Source: Burkholderia guangdongensis
GTDB taxonomy: Bacteria; Pseudomonadota; Gammaproteobacteria; Burkholderiales; Burkholderiaceae
Length of the DNA stretch: 64,000 bases
Direction of reading: 5' to 3'
Assembly: GCF_013403875.1 (NCBI RefSeq)
Contig: NZ_JACBNX010000006.1
Span: forward strand, 124,001-188,000
The notes under the pieces are model-generated. The model did no database searches. It was not told the origin of the DNA and worked only from the letters and a program-made list of their open reading frames with translations. The position numbers and the translations under genes were made by a program. Positions 25,595-36,562 of the stretch are shown here, piece after piece (within the stretch, counting starts at the first letter, position 1; each line of letters begins with the position of its first letter).

Positions 25595-25864
25595 ATGTTC
25601 CTTCAATCGTTCGCGCTCAAACTCAAGCGCTACGCGCACCTCGCGTGCCACCGCTCGCTGACGTCGGCGCTCTCGCCGCTCGCCCACGCGCTCGACGGCT
25701 GGCGCGACGCCGCGCTGCCGCACCTGTCGGTCGCCGTGCGCCCCGTCGACTGCGCGGTGCTCGGCGGGATGGCCGTCGCGGTGATGCTCGCCGCCGCGCT
25801 CTGCGCGGCCGCGTCGCGGCTCGGCTTCTCGCACGCATGGCGCGTCGGCTGCTGGCTGCCGTGA
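25595..25864 (+). CDS. Small hypothetical protein with one membrane segment
   Basis: An 89-residue ORF. The basic, amphipathic N-terminal half (MFLQSFALKLKRYAHLACHRS...) is followed by one hydrophobic stretch (about 57-73, GGMAVAVMLAAALCAAA). No family is recognised. A gggag lies about 8 nt before the ATG. It lies in line with and 68 bp upstream of the OprB gene, so it may be co-transcribed. Coding status is moderately supported. Confidence 0.45.
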   Translation: MFLQSFALKLKRYAHLACHRSLTSALSPLAHALDGWRDAALPHLSVAVRPVDCAVLGGMAVAVMLAAALCAAASRLGFSHAWRVGCWLP

Positions 25865-25932
25865 CCGCGGCCGGCCCGGCGTCCGCCGTTTCGCTTTTAT
25901 TTCGTATGACAAACCAACATCAGGGGAATCCA

Positions 25933-27459
25933 ATGAAGAAAAAATTCGACCTCGCGCTGCGCAATGTGCGCGTGCATGCGTGCCTGCCGATCCTGTTGAC
26001 ACTCGGCGCGGTCGGCCCGGCGTTCGCGCAGACGGCAGCGCCGGCCGCACCGGCCGCACCGGCCACCCAACCCGCCGCCGACGCGAGCGGCGCCGCCGGA
26101 GCACCCGCCCCGGCCGCCACGGCCTCTGACGCCACCGCACCCGCGTCGGCCCCCGCGCCGACCGGCTTCTGGGACCGCTCGAACCTGCTCGGCAACATGG
26201 GCGGCGTGCGCGACCGTCTCGGCGACGCGGGCATCACGCTGAATCTGACGGAAACGAGCGAGTACCTGAACAACGTGTCCGGCGGCACCCGGCGCGGCGG
26301 CGCATACGACGGGCTCTCGCAGCTCGGCGTCAGCGTCGACACGAGCAAGGCGATCGGCCTGCCGGGCGGCACGTTCAACGTGTCCGCGCTGAACATCCAC
26401 GGCACGAACCTCACGCAGCGCAACCTCGCGCTGCTGCAGACCGCGAGCGGCATCGAGGCCGACGCGACGACACGCCTCTGGGAGCTCTGGTATCAGCAGG
26501 CGTTCGCGAACGGCAATGTCGACGTGAAAGTCGGCCAGCAGAGTCTCGATCAGGAATTCATGACGAGCCAGTACGCGGCGACGTTCGTCAACGCGACGTT
26601 CGGCTGGCCGGTGCTGCCGTCGGCCGACATGCCGGCGGGCGGCCCCGCGTATCCGCTGTCGGCGCTCGGCGTGCGGCTGCGCGTGAAGCCGTCCGATGCG
26701 TGGACCGTGATGGCCGGCGTGTTCGACGGCAATCCGGCCGGCCGACGCGACGGCGATCCGCAGAGGTTCGACGCGCACGGCACGAACTTCGATCTGCGCA
26801 GCGGCGCGCTGGTGATCGGCGAAGTGCAGTACGCGCTGAACGCGCCGCCCGCCGATCCGAAGGCGCCCGCGCCCGCGGGCCTGCCGGGTACGTACAAGTT
26901 CGGCGTCTGGTATCAGTCGCAACATTTCGACGACCTGAGCAACGACACGAACGGCGCGTCGCTCGCGAATCCGGCGAGCAACGGCATCCCGGCGAGCCAT
27001 CGCGGCGACTACGGCTTCTACGCGGTCGCCGACCAGATGGTCTGGCGCCCGTCCGCCGACAGCCCGCGTGCGGTCGGCGTGTTCGCGCGCGTGATAGGCG
27101 CGCCGGGCGACCGCAACCTCGTCGATCTCGGCGTCAACGCGGGCGTCACGCTGAAGGCGCCGTTCGCGGGCCGCGACAACGACGTCGCCGGCCTCGCCGT
27201 CGGCTATGCGAAGGTCGGCTCGCATGCGCGCGCACTCGACGGCGCGATCGGCACGTACACGACGCCCGGCTATCCGGTGCGCACCGCGGAGACGGTCGTC
27301 GAGGCGACGTACCAGTTCCAGGTCACGCCGTGGTGGCAGATCCAGGCCGACCTGCAGCACGTGTTCCGTCCGTCGGGCGGCATTCCGAACCCGAACGCGT
27401 CAGGCGCGCGCATCGGCGACGAGACGATCGTCGGTGCACGCACGACGATCACGTTCTGA
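25933..27459 (+). CDS. oprB: OprB-family carbohydrate-selective porin
   Basis: A 508-residue outer membrane protein. It has a signal peptide (about 32 residues, ending AFAQ) and an unusually long Ala/Pro-rich linker (about 33-77, PAAPAAPATQPAAD...). The OprB domain begins FWDRSNLLGNMGGVRDRLGDAGITLNLTETSEYL and ends at an aromatic C terminus (TTITF). OprB porins let sugars cross the outer membrane. It lies tail-to-tail with the trehalase gene, so the pair may take up and split trehalose, or generate glucose for uptake. The start has a cagggga ribosome binding site. Confidence 0.9.
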   Translation: MKKKFDLALRNVRVHACLPILLTLGAVGPAFAQTAAPAAPAAPATQPAADASGAAGAPAPAATASDATAPASAPAPTGFWDRSNLLGNMGGVRDRLGDAGITLNLTETSEYLNNVSGGTRRGGAYDGLSQLGVSVDTSKAIGLPGGTFNVSALNIHGTNLTQRNLALLQTASGIEADATTRLWELWYQQAFANGNVDVKVGQQSLDQEFMTSQYAATFVNATFGWPVLPSADMPAGGPAYPLSALGVRLRVKPSDAWTVMAGVFDGNPAGRRDGDPQRFDAHGTNFDLRSGALVIGEVQYALNAPPADPKAPAPAGLPGTYKFGVWYQSQHFDDLSNDTNGASLANPASNGIPASHRGDYGFYAVADQMVWRPSADSPRAVGVFARVIGAPGDRNLVDLGVNAGVTLKAPFAGRDNDVAGLAVGYAKVGSHARALDGAIGTYTTPGYPVRTAETVVEATYQFQVTPWWQIQADLQHVFRPSGGIPNPNASGARIGDETIVGARTTITF

Positions 27460-27474
27460 CGCCGGGATGCCGGC

Positions 27475-27497
27475 GCGGGCCGCCCGATGCGGCCCGC
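27475..27497. terminator. Hairpin between convergent oprB and treA
   Basis: Perfect 9-bp arms gcgggccgc/gcggcccgc with a 5-nt loop lie in the 39-bp gap between the two stop codons. There is no T-run on either side. It is probably a shared bidirectional terminator. Confidence 0.55.
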
Positions 27498-27498
27498 G

Positions 27499-29148
27499 TC
27501 AGTCTCCGTACCGATCGAGCAGCTTCAGCGTGACGCCGTTGGTCCAGCCGAAGCCGTCCTGTAGCGGATACTCGCCGCCGCCTCCACCGCCCGCGCCGCT
27601 GCCTTCGACTACGTACTTCTCGACGAGCTTGCCCGCGGTCGCGTACACGTGCTTCACGCCGGCGAGAAAGCGCGTACCGATCTCGTTCGCGAGCGCGGTC
27701 TCGCCGTAGCGGTCGAGCCCCTCGATCGCGATCCAGTGCAGCGGCGCCCAGCCGTTCGGTGCGTCCCACTGCTGGCCGGTCGTGAGCGTCGTCGTCGCGA
27801 GGCCGCCGGCTTGCAGCAGCGTGTCGCGCACGTGCCGCGCGGTTTCCTTCGCGCGCCCGGGCGTCGCGGCGCCGGCGAACAGCGGATACAGCGCCGCGGC
27901 CGTCAGGTCGTCGCGCGGCTTGTCGAGCTGCCAGTCGTAGTCGCCGTAGTAGCCGTGGCGATTCCACAGATAGTGGTTGATCGCGGCCGCGCGCCGCTGC
28001 GCGCGCGCACGGAAATCGGCGACGCACGCGGCGTCGCGCGTGAGCGCGCAGCCTTTCGCGATCGTCGTTTCGAGATTGAACATCAGGCTGTTCAGGTCGA
28101 CGGGCACGATCGACGTCGTGCGGATCGTCGTCAGCGTCTTGCCGTCGCCGAGCCAGCGCGAGCTGAAATCCCAGCCGCTTTCGGCGCCCGCGCGCAGATC
28201 GCGCCACACCTGCGGCGCGGGCCGATCAGGCGCGGCCTTCGCGGTCCGCACGTCCTCGAGATACGACTCGTCGCGCGGCGTGTCGCTCGCGTCCCAGTAG
28301 CGGTTCAGGATCGCGCCGTCGCGCATCGCGACCACGTGGCCGGCGGCACCGCCGCGCGGCGTCGTGCGCTCGCCTTCCATCCAGTACGCGTACTCGCGGC
28401 GCAGCGCGGGCAGATATTTCTGATAGACCTTGTCGCCCTCGACGCGCGCCGCGAGCGTCACCATGTACGCGAAGAACGGCGGCTGCGAGCGGCTCGCGTA
28501 ATACGTGCGATTGCCGTTCGGCACGTGGCCGATCGTATCGATCAGGAAAGCGAAGTTGTCGAGCATGTCGTCGACGAGATCCTCGTGGCCCGCCTCCTGC
28601 AGCCCGAGCATCGTGAAATACGTGTCCCAGTAGTAGCCTTCGCGGAACCGGCCGCCCGGCACGACGTACGGCTTCGGCAGCGCGATCAGCGAACCGTATC
28701 GCGACGCGTCCACCGACGTGCGCGTGAGCCTCGGCCACAGCCAGTCGATGTGCGCGCGCAGGCCCTGGTTCGGCGGCGGCGTCACCGGCCGGTCGACGGG
28801 CGGCGCGAAGTGAGTATCGACGAACCGTTTCAGCGAAAAACCCGGCTGGTTCTTTTGTTGCGCGTACAACTTGATGATCGTCGCGGGATCGGTGTCCGGC
28901 ATCGCGTCGACGAAGGTTTTCTGATCCGGATAAATCTGCGCGGTCTGCACCGCGACGAACAGATCGCCGTAGAGCCGGCTCGGCGGCGGCAGGATCGACG
29001 CGGCGGCGGGATGAGTGACGTCGGCGTGCGCGACACAGCCGGCGGTACAGAAATAGGCGGCCGCGAACGCGAAAAGCATGAATACGGACATCCGGCGGCG
29101 GACCGGATTCGCGACGGACGACGAAGACAAGACATAACGCGGCGTCAT
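27499..29148 (-). CDS. treA: Periplasmic trehalase
   Basis: A 549-residue GH37 enzyme that hydrolyses trehalose to two glucose molecules in the periplasm. Signature 1 ([15 protein letters not shown]) is at 164-178 and signature 2 is present as [13 protein letters not shown]. The catalytic acid is expected in [11 protein letters not shown] and the base in the Gly-rich [20 protein letters not shown]. The N terminus carries a basic stretch then a hydrophobic signal ([23 protein letters not shown], about 20-42). It is divergent from an MFS gene and convergent with oprB. Confidence 0.95.
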   Translation of the reverse strand: MTPRYVLSSSSVANPVRRRMSVFMLFAFAAAYFCTAGCVAHADVTHPAAASILPPPSRLYGDLFVAVQTAQIYPDQKTFVDAMPDTDPATIIKLYAQQKNQPGFSLKRFVDTHFAPPVDRPVTPPPNQGLRAHIDWLWPRLTRTSVDASRYGSLIALPKPYVVPGGRFREGYYWDTYFTMLGLQEAGHEDLVDDMLDNFAFLIDTIGHVPNGNRTYYASRSQPPFFAYMVTLAARVEGDKVYQKYLPALRREYAYWMEGERTTPRGGAAGHVVAMRDGAILNRYWDASDTPRDESYLEDVRTAKAAPDRPAPQVWRDLRAGAESGWDFSSRWLGDGKTLTTIRTTSIVPVDLNSLMFNLETTIAKGCALTRDAACVADFRARAQRRAAAINHYLWNRHGYYGDYDWQLDKPRDDLTAAALYPLFAGAATPGRAKETARHVRDTLLQAGGLATTTLTTGQQWDAPNGWAPLHWIAIEGLDRYGETALANEIGTRFLAGVKHVYATAGKLVEKYVVEGSGAGGGGGGEYPLQDGFGWTNGVTLKLLDRYGD

Positions 29149-29484
29149 GGCCGCTTCCCTCCTTCCGATGGCGAGTTGAACGGCGGAACGATCTCCTGTC
29201 GCGCGGCGCGCTCGTGTCGATCGCCGTCGATCGCCGTCGACCCATGCGCGTCGGTGGTGTCGATACGAACGGAAACTGTCGCACGAAACGCAACATGCGG
29301 GCAACCGGTCATGCCCGACGCGACGCACGCCGCTTCGATCGCGATCCGCCGCCGACCCGCGCCACGCGGACTGTTTAGTTAACCGGAGCGCGGTTTTACG
29401 ATGCGGCGCAATATCGTGCCGGCCCGCCGCGTCGCTTCGAAAGCGCGTGCCGACGCGTGACGCGCCGGCGACCGCCGTTGCATA
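29149..29484. other. Divergent control region between treA and an MFS gene
   Basis: This 336-bp region has no credible ORF. The string atcgccgtcg is repeated in tandem at about 29220-29240. No clear promoter or operator was recognised. Confidence 0.4.
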
Positions 29485-30996
29485 ATGGCGTCTTTGCCGC
29501 GCATCCCGCCCATGCCGCTCGCCGCCCACGCCTTCATTGCACCGCTGATCGTCGCCTGTGCACTGTTCATGGAAAGCGTGGATGCGAACATCATCGTCAC
29601 CGCGTTGCCGTCGATGGCGCGCGACTTCGGTCACAGTCCCGTCACGCTGAACATCGCGATCACCGCGTACGTGGTCGGGCTCGGCGTGTTCATCCCGATC
29701 TGCGGCTGGCTCGCCGACCGTTTCGGCGCACGCACCGTGTTCCGCACCGCGATCGGCATCTTCGTCGTCGGCTCGCTGATGTGCGCGGCGTCGAACTCGC
29801 TCGCGATGATGACGTTCGCGCGCTTCGTGCAAGGCGTCGGCGGCGCGATGATGGTGCCGGTCGGCCGCATCATCATCTTCCGCGCGGTGCCGCGCGCCGA
29901 GCTCGTGCGCGCGATGAACTACCTGAGCATCCCCGCGCTGTTCGGCCCCGCGGCCGGGCCGCTCGTCGGCGGCTTCATCACGACCTATCTGCACTGGCGG
30001 CTGATCTTCCTGATCAACGTGCCGATCGGCCTGTACGGGATCTATCTCGCGAACAAGCACATCGCGAACACGCACGAGCCCGATCCGGGGCCGCTCGACA
30101 CGTTCGGCTTCCTGCTGTCGGCGGCCGGCGCCGCGCTGCTGCTGATGGGCCTCACGCTGATCGACGGCGAGCTGACGTCGCGCACGAACGCGATCGCGAT
30201 GTGCGTCGCCGGCGCCGCGATGATCGCGCTGTACGTGCCGTACGCGCGCCGCAAGACGCGGCCGGTGCTCGACCTGTCGTTCCTGCGGCTGCCGACCTAT
30301 CACGCGAGCGTCGTCGGCGGCTCGCTGTTCCGGATCGGGCTCGGCGCGGTGCCGTTCCTGCTGCCGCTCGCGCTGCAGGAAGGGCTCGGGATGAGCGCGT
30401 TCCATTCCGGGCTGATCACCTGCGCGTCGGCCGTCGGCGGCGCGGTCAGCCGCTTCACCGCGACGCGCACGCTGCGCCGCTTCGGGTTCCGCACCGTGCT
30501 GATGTACAACGCCGCGTTCGCCGGGCTCGCGATCGCCGCATATGCGGCGTTCCGCCCGGGCATGCCGACCTGGGCGATCTGGACGATCGTGCTCGTCGGC
30601 GGCGTGTTCCCGGCGCTGCAGTTCACGAGCCTCAATTCGATGATCTACGCGGAAATCGCACCCGTCGACGCGGGCCGCGCGACGAGCCTCGGTAGCGTCG
30701 TCCAGCAGATGTCGCTCGGGCTCGGCGTCACCGTCGCGGGGCTCGTGCTTCATCTGTCGCACTGGATACAGGGGCATCCGACGATCGTCTGGTCCGACTT
30801 CTGGCCGGCGTTCATCGTCGTCGGACTGTTCTCGTTCGCGTCGATTCCGATCACCGGGCGGCTGCCGCCCCATGCCGGCGACGAGGTCGCGCGCGGCAAG
30901 CGTCGCAGGGAAAGCGACGAAAGAAGCGAAGAAAAGAAAGCGGAAGCGGAAGCGGAAAAAAAATCAGCGGACATCCACACGGGGCCGGTTGCATAA
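29485..30996 (+). CDS. MFS transporter, DHA2 (EmrB/QacA) family
   Basis: A 503-residue inner membrane protein with about 14 TM helices. The DHA2 landmarks are [21 protein letters not shown] (motif D1), [13 protein letters not shown] (motif A) and [16 protein letters not shown] (motif B/C). It probably exports drugs or other toxic compounds using the proton gradient. The C-terminal tail of about 45 residues is highly charged ([21 protein letters not shown]). An alternative ATG 27 nt downstream (MPLAAHA) is equally plausible. It stands alone; no membrane-fusion partner is adjacent. Confidence 0.88.
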   Translation: MASLPRIPPMPLAAHAFIAPLIVACALFMESVDANIIVTALPSMARDFGHSPVTLNIAITAYVVGLGVFIPICGWLADRFGARTVFRTAIGIFVVGSLMCAASNSLAMMTFARFVQGVGGAMMVPVGRIIIFRAVPRAELVRAMNYLSIPALFGPAAGPLVGGFITTYLHWRLIFLINVPIGLYGIYLANKHIANTHEPDPGPLDTFGFLLSAAGAALLLMGLTLIDGELTSRTNAIAMCVAGAAMIALYVPYARRKTRPVLDLSFLRLPTYHASVVGGSLFRIGLGAVPFLLPLALQEGLGMSAFHSGLITCASAVGGAVSRFTATRTLRRFGFRTVLMYNAAFAGLAIAAYAAFRPGMPTWAIWTIVLVGGVFPALQFTSLNSMIYAEIAPVDAGRATSLGSVVQQMSLGLGVTVAGLVLHLSHWIQGHPTIVWSDFWPAFIVVGLFSFASIPITGRLPPHAGDEVARGKRRRESDERSEEKKAEAEAEKKSADIHTGPVA

Positions 30997-31250
30997 CCGT
31001 ATGGATGCCCGCTCAGGGTGCCGGGCGCTCATTGGGGGTTGAGCGCGCCGGGTTCGCCTCCTGCGTGCCATAGACATATCGTGCGTCGGAGGCGGACCGG
31101 TGCGCGCGATGAAGCGCGCTTGCAGATCACTATAGGGAAACTTTCGCGATTCATCTGTCAACCATTGTCAGATGCGGCGTGGATGCGCGGCGCGCGCGCC
31201 GCGCATTCACGCTACAGTGTCGCTCGTCCGTTCCTGACGCCGTCGCCCCG

Positions 31251-32459
31251 ATGCTCACGCTCTCGCCCGCCGCCGCCCGCGCGCTCCACCTCGCCGCGCA
31301 GGGCCTGCTGACGCCACCGCGCCGCAAGGCGACCAAGGCGGACGTGCTCGACGCGATCCGGCGTATGGCGCAGTTGCAGATCGACACGATCCACGTCGTC
31401 GCGCGCAGCCCGTACCTCGTGCTGTACAGCCGGCTCGGCGCGTATCCGGCGCAGTGGCTCGACGAGCATCTGGCCGACGCGCAACTGTTCGAATACTGGT
31501 CGCATGAAGCGTGCTTCCTGCCGATCGAGCAGTTCGGCCTGATGCGGCACAAGATGCTCGACCCGTCCGGGATGGGATGGAAATACGCAGCCGACTGGCA
31601 CGCGCGCCATCGCAACGACATCGACCGCCTGCTCGCGCAAATCCGCGCGACGGGGCCGGTGCGCTCGGCCGATTTCACGCGCAGCGGCGGCAAGGGCAAC
31701 GGCTGGTGGGACTGGAAGCCGGAGAAGCGTCACCTGGAAGTGCTGTTCTCGACGGGCCAGTTGATGGTCGCCGAACGGCGCAACTTCCAGCGCGTGTACG
31801 ACGTGCCCGAGCGCATCCTGCCCGACTGGAACGACGCGCGCGACCTGCCGCCGCGCGAGGCCGTGCTGCCGGCGCTGCTCGACCTCACATGCCGCGCGCT
31901 CGGGATCGTGCGCGCGGACTGGGTCGCCGATTACTACCGGCTGCCGCGCCGGTCGTACCGCGCGGAGCTCGACGCGCTCGCGAACGCCGGCGAGCTGATT
32001 CCGGTCGCCGTCGACGGCTGGAAGGAGCCGGGCTACGTGCATCGCTCGCTCGACGCGCTGCTGCCCGCCGCGGCAGCGAACACGCTGCGCGCGAGCGTGA
32101 CGACGCTGCTGTCGCCGTTCGATCCGGTGGTCTGGGATCGGCGGCGAGCCGCCGCGCTGTTCGACTTCGACTACACGATCGAGTGCTACACGCCCGCGCA
32201 CAAGCGCCGTTACGGCTACTTCTGCCTGCCGGTGCTGCATCGCGGGCGGCTCGTCGGTCGGATCGATGCGAAGGCGCATCGCGAGCAGCGCGTGTTCGAG
32301 CTGAAGCGCGTGCATCTGGAACCCGGCGTGCGCGCGGGCGCCGGGCTCGCGGCCGATCTCGGCAAGGCGGTCAGGAAGCTCGCCGCATGGCACGACACGC
32401 CCGACGTCAGGGTCGGCGACGCGCCGCCGGCGATCGCGCACGCGTTGGCGGGCGAATAG
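31251..32459 (+). CDS. ycaQ: YcaQ-type winged-helix DNA glycosylase (AlkX/AlkZ family)
   Basis: A 402-residue protein of the HTH_42 family. The winged-helix repeats contain ATKADVLDAIRRMAQLQIDTIHVVARSPYLVLYSRLG, the conserved FEYWSHEACFLPIEQF, and the C-terminal RRYGYFCLPVLHRGRLVGRIDAKAHR. Members (E. coli YcaQ/AlkX, Streptomyces AlkZ) remove alkylated bases and open interstrand crosslinks. The Q-x-D/Q-x-Q-type catalytic motif corresponds to the QLQID region (about 43-47). The start is set by the family N terminus. Confidence 0.88.
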   Translation: MLTLSPAAARALHLAAQGLLTPPRRKATKADVLDAIRRMAQLQIDTIHVVARSPYLVLYSRLGAYPAQWLDEHLADAQLFEYWSHEACFLPIEQFGLMRHKMLDPSGMGWKYAADWHARHRNDIDRLLAQIRATGPVRSADFTRSGGKGNGWWDWKPEKRHLEVLFSTGQLMVAERRNFQRVYDVPERILPDWNDARDLPPREAVLPALLDLTCRALGIVRADWVADYYRLPRRSYRAELDALANAGELIPVAVDGWKEPGYVHRSLDALLPAAAANTLRASVTTLLSPFDPVVWDRRRAAALFDFDYTIECYTPAHKRRYGYFCLPVLHRGRLVGRIDAKAHREQRVFELKRVHLEPGVRAGAGLAADLGKAVRKLAAWHDTPDVRVGDAPPAIAHALAGE

Positions 32460-32524
32460 TGGCGCGCGGCGCGCGACGTCCGGCGAACGCGCCGCCGCAT
32501 TGACGGCCCCGGCGGCCCCGGCGC

Positions 32525-33559
32525 TCAGTGGCTCGGAACCAGCACCGCGCGCCCGTTGATCCTGCCTTCGCGCAGCATCTGATAGACGTCGTTCGCGCGC
32601 TCGAGCGGATACGTCGTGTAGTCGATGTCGATGATGCCCTTGCGCTTCATGTCGAGCACTTCCATCAGCTCGACACGCGAGCCCCAGTACGGCACGCACA
32701 GCGACGCGCCCCACGGCACCACGCCCGCCGCGTAGTCGATGTGCCCGCCCGCGAGGCCGACGACCGTGAAGTCGCCGTTCAGGCCGACCGTCGCCGCGCC
32801 GAGCGCGAGCGTCGGCGCGGCGCCGACGAAATCCAGCACCACCGCGCATTTCTTGCTGCCGGTCAGCGCCCTGATCTGCTCGGCCGCGTCGGGCCGATCG
32901 GTGCGCACGACGTGATCCGCGCCGTGATGCCGCGCGACGTCGAGCTTGTCGTCGGCGATGTCGCCCGCGATCACGGTCGCCGCATACAGCTTCTTCAGGA
33001 TCTGCACGGCCATGTGTCCAAGCCCGCCGATCCCGATCACGAACACGAAGCTCGACGGCGTGAGCTTCGCCGCCGAGCGCTTGATCGCGTGATACGGCGT
33101 CAGCGCCGCGTCGGACAGCGGCGCGACCTCGCCCGGCGCGAGATCGCCGAGCTTCACGAGCAGGCGCGGATGCGGAACGATCATGTACTCGGCCATTCCA
33201 CCGTCGGTCCCGAGCCCGCCGCCGAGCACCGGCGACTCGGATTGATGCTCGCAGTAATTTTCGAACGACGCCTGGCACGGCGCGCAATGGCCGCAGCCCC
33301 ATGGTCCGAACACCATCACGGGCTCGCCTATCTCGAAGCCGTCGACACCGTCGCCGAGCTGCTCGACCCAGCCGGCATTCTCGTGGCCGAGCGTGAACGG
33401 CTGCTTCTGCGCGCGCCGGCCGTGCTCGATCAGATGAAGATCCGAATGGCAGACGCCGGCCGCGGCCACCTTGACCAGCACTTCGCCCGGCTTCGGCACG
33501 GGCCTGTCGACGTCGACGACCCGGACATCGTTCACTCCAAACAGGCGCACTGCTTTCAT
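32525..33559 (-). CDS. Zinc-dependent NAD alcohol dehydrogenase
   Basis: A 344-residue medium-chain dehydrogenase. The catalytic zinc ligands are Cys37 and the GHE pair His59/Glu60; the structural zinc is held by Cys89, Cys92, Cys95 and Cys103. The Rossmann motif is GIGGLGHMA, and the acidic residue after the second strand fits NAD preference. The N-terminal MKAVRLFGVNDVRVVDVDRPVP resembles propanol-preferring AdhA-type enzymes. The start at 33559 is chosen from the family opening MKAV. Confidence 0.92.
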   Translation of the reverse strand: MKAVRLFGVNDVRVVDVDRPVPKPGEVLVKVAAAGVCHSDLHLIEHGRRAQKQPFTLGHENAGWVEQLGDGVDGFEIGEPVMVFGPWGCGHCAPCQASFENYCEHQSESPVLGGGLGTDGGMAEYMIVPHPRLLVKLGDLAPGEVAPLSDAALTPYHAIKRSAAKLTPSSFVFVIGIGGLGHMAVQILKKLYAATVIAGDIADDKLDVARHHGADHVVRTDRPDAAEQIRALTGSKKCAVVLDFVGAAPTLALGAATVGLNGDFTVVGLAGGHIDYAAGVVPWGASLCVPYWGSRVELMEVLDMKRKGIIDIDYTTYPLERANDVYQMLREGRINGRAVLVPSH

Positions 33560-33585
33560 CGTCCGTCTCCCGGTGAGGCGCGACG

Positions 33586-33804
33586 TCAGTCGCGCAACTT
33601 GCGAAAGCGCGGCGTGCCGTCGGCGAGCGATTCGTTGAACATCGCCTCGGGCCGCACCCACAGGCCGCGCGCATGCGGCCACAAATGCTCGTAGACGACG
33701 AGCGATTCCTCGGTCTCGGAATGGCGGGCGACGCCGATCACGCGGTACAAGCCGCCTTTGTAATGACGATGCGTCGCGAGCCGTTCGGCTTCCTGTTCGG
33801 TCAT
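33586..33804 (-). CDS. DUF1653 family protein
   Basis: A 72-residue protein. HYKGGLYRVIGVARHSETEESLVVYEHLWPHARGLWVRPEAMFNE is the whole DUF1653 domain, a small beta-rich fold of unknown function found across proteobacteria. It lies 26 nt upstream of the alcohol dehydrogenase on the same strand, so the two are probably transcribed together. Confidence 0.88.
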   Translation of the reverse strand: MTEQEAERLATHRHYKGGLYRVIGVARHSETEESLVVYEHLWPHARGLWVRPEAMFNESLADGTPRFRKLRD

Positions 33805-34115
33805 GGTGTGCGTGCTGCGTGAGAGAAGCGCCTATTGTATGCGTGGGTCGCGCCCGTGGGCGCGGCCCCGCGAGGAAAATCGCACCCGGCCGCGCGCCTT
33901 CTTTGACCTTTCACGACGGTCGCCGAGCACCGCATCGGTGCGCGTGCCCCGGTGAATATCGGGCATCCGCGTCGAACATCCGTGACGCGAATGTCCGGTA
34001 AGAATATTCGGGCCAATCACCTCGAAAATAAAGCGCATACTTGGGAGCGCTGCGGGGAGCGCTGCGCGCGACGCCCGACCCGATTCGACCAACGAACTCT
34101 CCAGGAGACTTCTCG
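33805..34115. other. Divergent intergenic region between DUF1653 and an MHS symporter gene
   Basis: This 311-bp region has no supported gene. Two similar AT-containing motifs, ccggtgaatatcggg (33951-33965) and ccggtaagaatattcggg (33994-34011), are possible regulator sites. Confidence 0.35.
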
Positions 34116-35405
34116 ATGTCCGACTCCGTGGCCACCTCCTCCCGTTCGAAGGCCGCGGCAGTCGTCCGCGTGACCGCCGGCAACTTCCTCGAGCAGTTCG
34201 ACTTCTTCCTGTTCGGCTTCTATGCGACGCAGATCTCGTCGGTGTTCTTTCCGACGAGCAGCGATTTCGCGTCGCTGATGCTGACGTTCGCGGTGTTCGG
34301 CGCGGGCTTCCTGATGCGGCCGCTCGGCGCGATCGTGCTCGGCGCGTACATCGACGAAGTCGGCCGCCGCAAGGGGCTCATCGTCACGCTCGGAATCATG
34401 GCGAGCGGCACGGTTCTGATCGCGTTCGTGCCCGGCTATCAGACGATCGGCCTGCTCGCGCCGGCCCTCGTGCTGGTCGGCCGTCTGCTGCAGGGCTTTT
34501 CGGCGGGCGCGGAGCTCGGCGGCGTATCCGTCTATCTGGCGGAAATGGCGACGCCCGGCAAGAAGGGCTTCTATACGAGCTGGCAGTCGGCCAGCCAGCA
34601 GGTGTCGATCGTCGTCGCGGCGGCGCTCGGCTACGTGCTGAACGAATCGCTGAGCAAGACCGAGATAGCCGCGTGGGGCTGGCGCGTGCCGTTCCTCGTC
34701 GGCTGCATGATCGTGCCGCTGATCTTCATGCTGCGCCGCAAGCTGCAGGAAACCGAGGCGTTCCAGCATCGCTCGCATCGCCCGAGCACGCGCGAGGTGT
34801 TCACGACGCTGACGCGCAATTGGCCGGTCGTGATCGGCGGGATGATGCTCGTCGCGATGACGACGACGAGCTTCTATCTGATCACCGTCTACACGCCGAC
34901 CTACGGCAAGACCGTGCTGCATCTGAGCACCGCGGACAGCCTGATCGTCACGCTGTGCGTCGCGGTGTCGAACTTCATCTGGCTGCCGATCGGCGGGATC
35001 ATCTCCGACCGCATCGGCCGCCGCCCAGTGATGCTCGCGGTCACCGCACTGAACGTGCTGACCGCGTACCCGGCGCTGACGTTCCTCGCGCATGCGCCGA
35101 CGTTCGGCAACATGCTCGTCGTGCTGCTGTGGATGTCGTTCATGTTCGGGATGTACAACGGCGCGATGGTCGTCGCGCTGACCGAGGTGATGCCGGTCGA
35201 GGTGCGCGTCGCCGGCTTCTCGCTCGCGTACAGCCTCGCGACCGCGGTCTTCGGCGGCTTCACGCCGGCGATCTCGACCGCACTGATCCACATGACCGGC
35301 AACAAGGCCGCGCCCGGCTTCTGGATGAGCTTCGCGGCCGCGTGCGCGTTCTGCGCAACCGCGCTGCTGTACAGCCGCCGCGGCGACGCGCGGCAGGCCG
35401 TCTGA
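34116..35405 (+). CDS. MHS-family metabolite:H+ symporter (citrate/tricarballylate type)
   Basis: A 429-residue inner membrane protein with 12 TM helices. The N terminus ([31 protein letters not shown]) and [39 protein letters not shown] are close to the CitA/TcuC citrate- or tricarballylate-proton symporters. The MFS motif A appears as DEVGRRKG and again as DRIGRRP. Start supported by a ccaggaga ribosome binding site. No tricarballylate or citrate catabolic gene is adjacent, so the substrate is left open. Confidence 0.87.
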   Translation: MSDSVATSSRSKAAAVVRVTAGNFLEQFDFFLFGFYATQISSVFFPTSSDFASLMLTFAVFGAGFLMRPLGAIVLGAYIDEVGRRKGLIVTLGIMASGTVLIAFVPGYQTIGLLAPALVLVGRLLQGFSAGAELGGVSVYLAEMATPGKKGFYTSWQSASQQVSIVVAAALGYVLNESLSKTEIAAWGWRVPFLVGCMIVPLIFMLRRKLQETEAFQHRSHRPSTREVFTTLTRNWPVVIGGMMLVAMTTTSFYLITVYTPTYGKTVLHLSTADSLIVTLCVAVSNFIWLPIGGIISDRIGRRPVMLAVTALNVLTAYPALTFLAHAPTFGNMLVVLLWMSFMFGMYNGAMVVALTEVMPVEVRVAGFSLAYSLATAVFGGFTPAISTALIHMTGNKAAPGFWMSFAAACAFCATALLYSRRGDARQAV

Positions 35406-35811
35406 CGTTTCGCTCGACGACGCGGCCGCAGCTTGCACGGCTGCGGCTCGATTTTTGTCGAATTACTTCGGTATCCTGTCATTTTCTCCGATCGCATTTA
35501 CGCGCGTTGCGTGACGTCAGTTTGACAGAAACATGACGTCGACAACGCATGCGCGTGCATGGCGCAAAATGCATGCGGGCAACCATCGTCCATTCGTCTT
35601 ACCAACCGTTACACAAGCGACATCGTCGTAGCACCTGCCCTGAAAGGCCTCTCCTAGAATCGATCGTGCCGGCTTTGCTTCGATCGGCGCCGCGGCAGAG
35701 CGGCGGTCGAGCCGGCCCGGGCCCATGCCCGGACTCGTTCACTGCCACGGACCGCGGCTTGCGCCGCATGCTCTCCGTCCTTCAACCCGAGCCCGATTGA
35801 AAGGAGGTCCC
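35406..35811. other. Long upstream region of the DUF4142 gene
   Basis: This 406-bp region has no supported gene. A tgacgtca-type motif occurs at about 35513 and tgacgtcg at about 35533. No complete promoter was recognised. It ends in a strong aaaggaggt ribosome binding site for the next gene. Confidence 0.4.
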
Positions 35812-36492
35812 ATGACCCGTTTCCCTATCGCTACCCGTCTTGCCCTGTCTGCCGCCGGTCTGCTTCTCGTCGCCGCGACGGCGAACGCGCAAACCGCGCA
35901 ACCGATGCAGCCCGCGCCTTCCGCGCAAACCGCACCGTCGTCGACCACGCCGTCCGCGCCTTCTTCGATGCAGCCGTCCGCGCCTTCGTCAATGGAGCCG
36001 TCCGGTCAGTCGTCGATGCACTCGTCCGCGCAATCGTCCACCGACGTGCGGCTGCATGAGGCCGACCAGTCGTTCATCACCGACGGCACGAAGGCCGTGT
36101 CGACGCAACGCGACGCGGCGCGCATCGCCGATTCGCGCTCGTCGGACAGCCAGGTCAAGGCATTCGCGGAACGCGTCGTCACCGACAACGCAAAGATTTC
36201 CAGCGCGATGCGCGCGGCGAGCCCGCGCGGCGTCGACGTGCCCAACAACGATCCGAACCCGACCGCGCTCGACAGCATCAAGGACCTGCGCGGCGACGCG
36301 TTCGACAAGGCGTACATCGAGCAGGTCGCGCTGAGCGGCGAGCAGAAGACGCTGTCGGTGTTCCAGGCCGAGATCGCGTCGGGCCGCGACCAGAAGCTGA
36401 CCAGCGTCGCGCGTCAGGCGCTGCCGATTCTGCAGGCGCATTACGCGGAAGCGCAGAAGCTCGCGGCACGCAAGCACCTGAGCGCGCAGTAA
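35812..36492 (+). CDS. Exported DUF4142 protein
   Basis: A 226-residue protein with a signal peptide (to about residue 26, ATANA). A roughly 50-residue Ser/Pro/Met-rich linker has near-repeats of the form SAPSSMQP/SAPSSMEP/SGQSSMH. The DUF4142 four-helix domain (about 80-220) is a ferritin-like fold without obvious metal ligands. DUF4142 proteins are periplasmic and often stress-induced. The start has a near-perfect aaggaggt Shine-Dalgarno, suggesting high translation. Confidence 0.88.
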   Translation: MTRFPIATRLALSAAGLLLVAATANAQTAQPMQPAPSAQTAPSSTTPSAPSSMQPSAPSSMEPSGQSSMHSSAQSSTDVRLHEADQSFITDGTKAVSTQRDAARIADSRSSDSQVKAFAERVVTDNAKISSAMRAASPRGVDVPNNDPNPTALDSIKDLRGDAFDKAYIEQVALSGEQKTLSVFQAEIASGRDQKLTSVARQALPILQAHYAEAQKLAARKHLSAQ

Positions 36493-36562
36493 CGCGCGAG
36501 CGCATCGTGCGCTCGCCTTCCCTCGGGATCGAGGACGAGTCGATCGGCTCGCCCTCGATCCG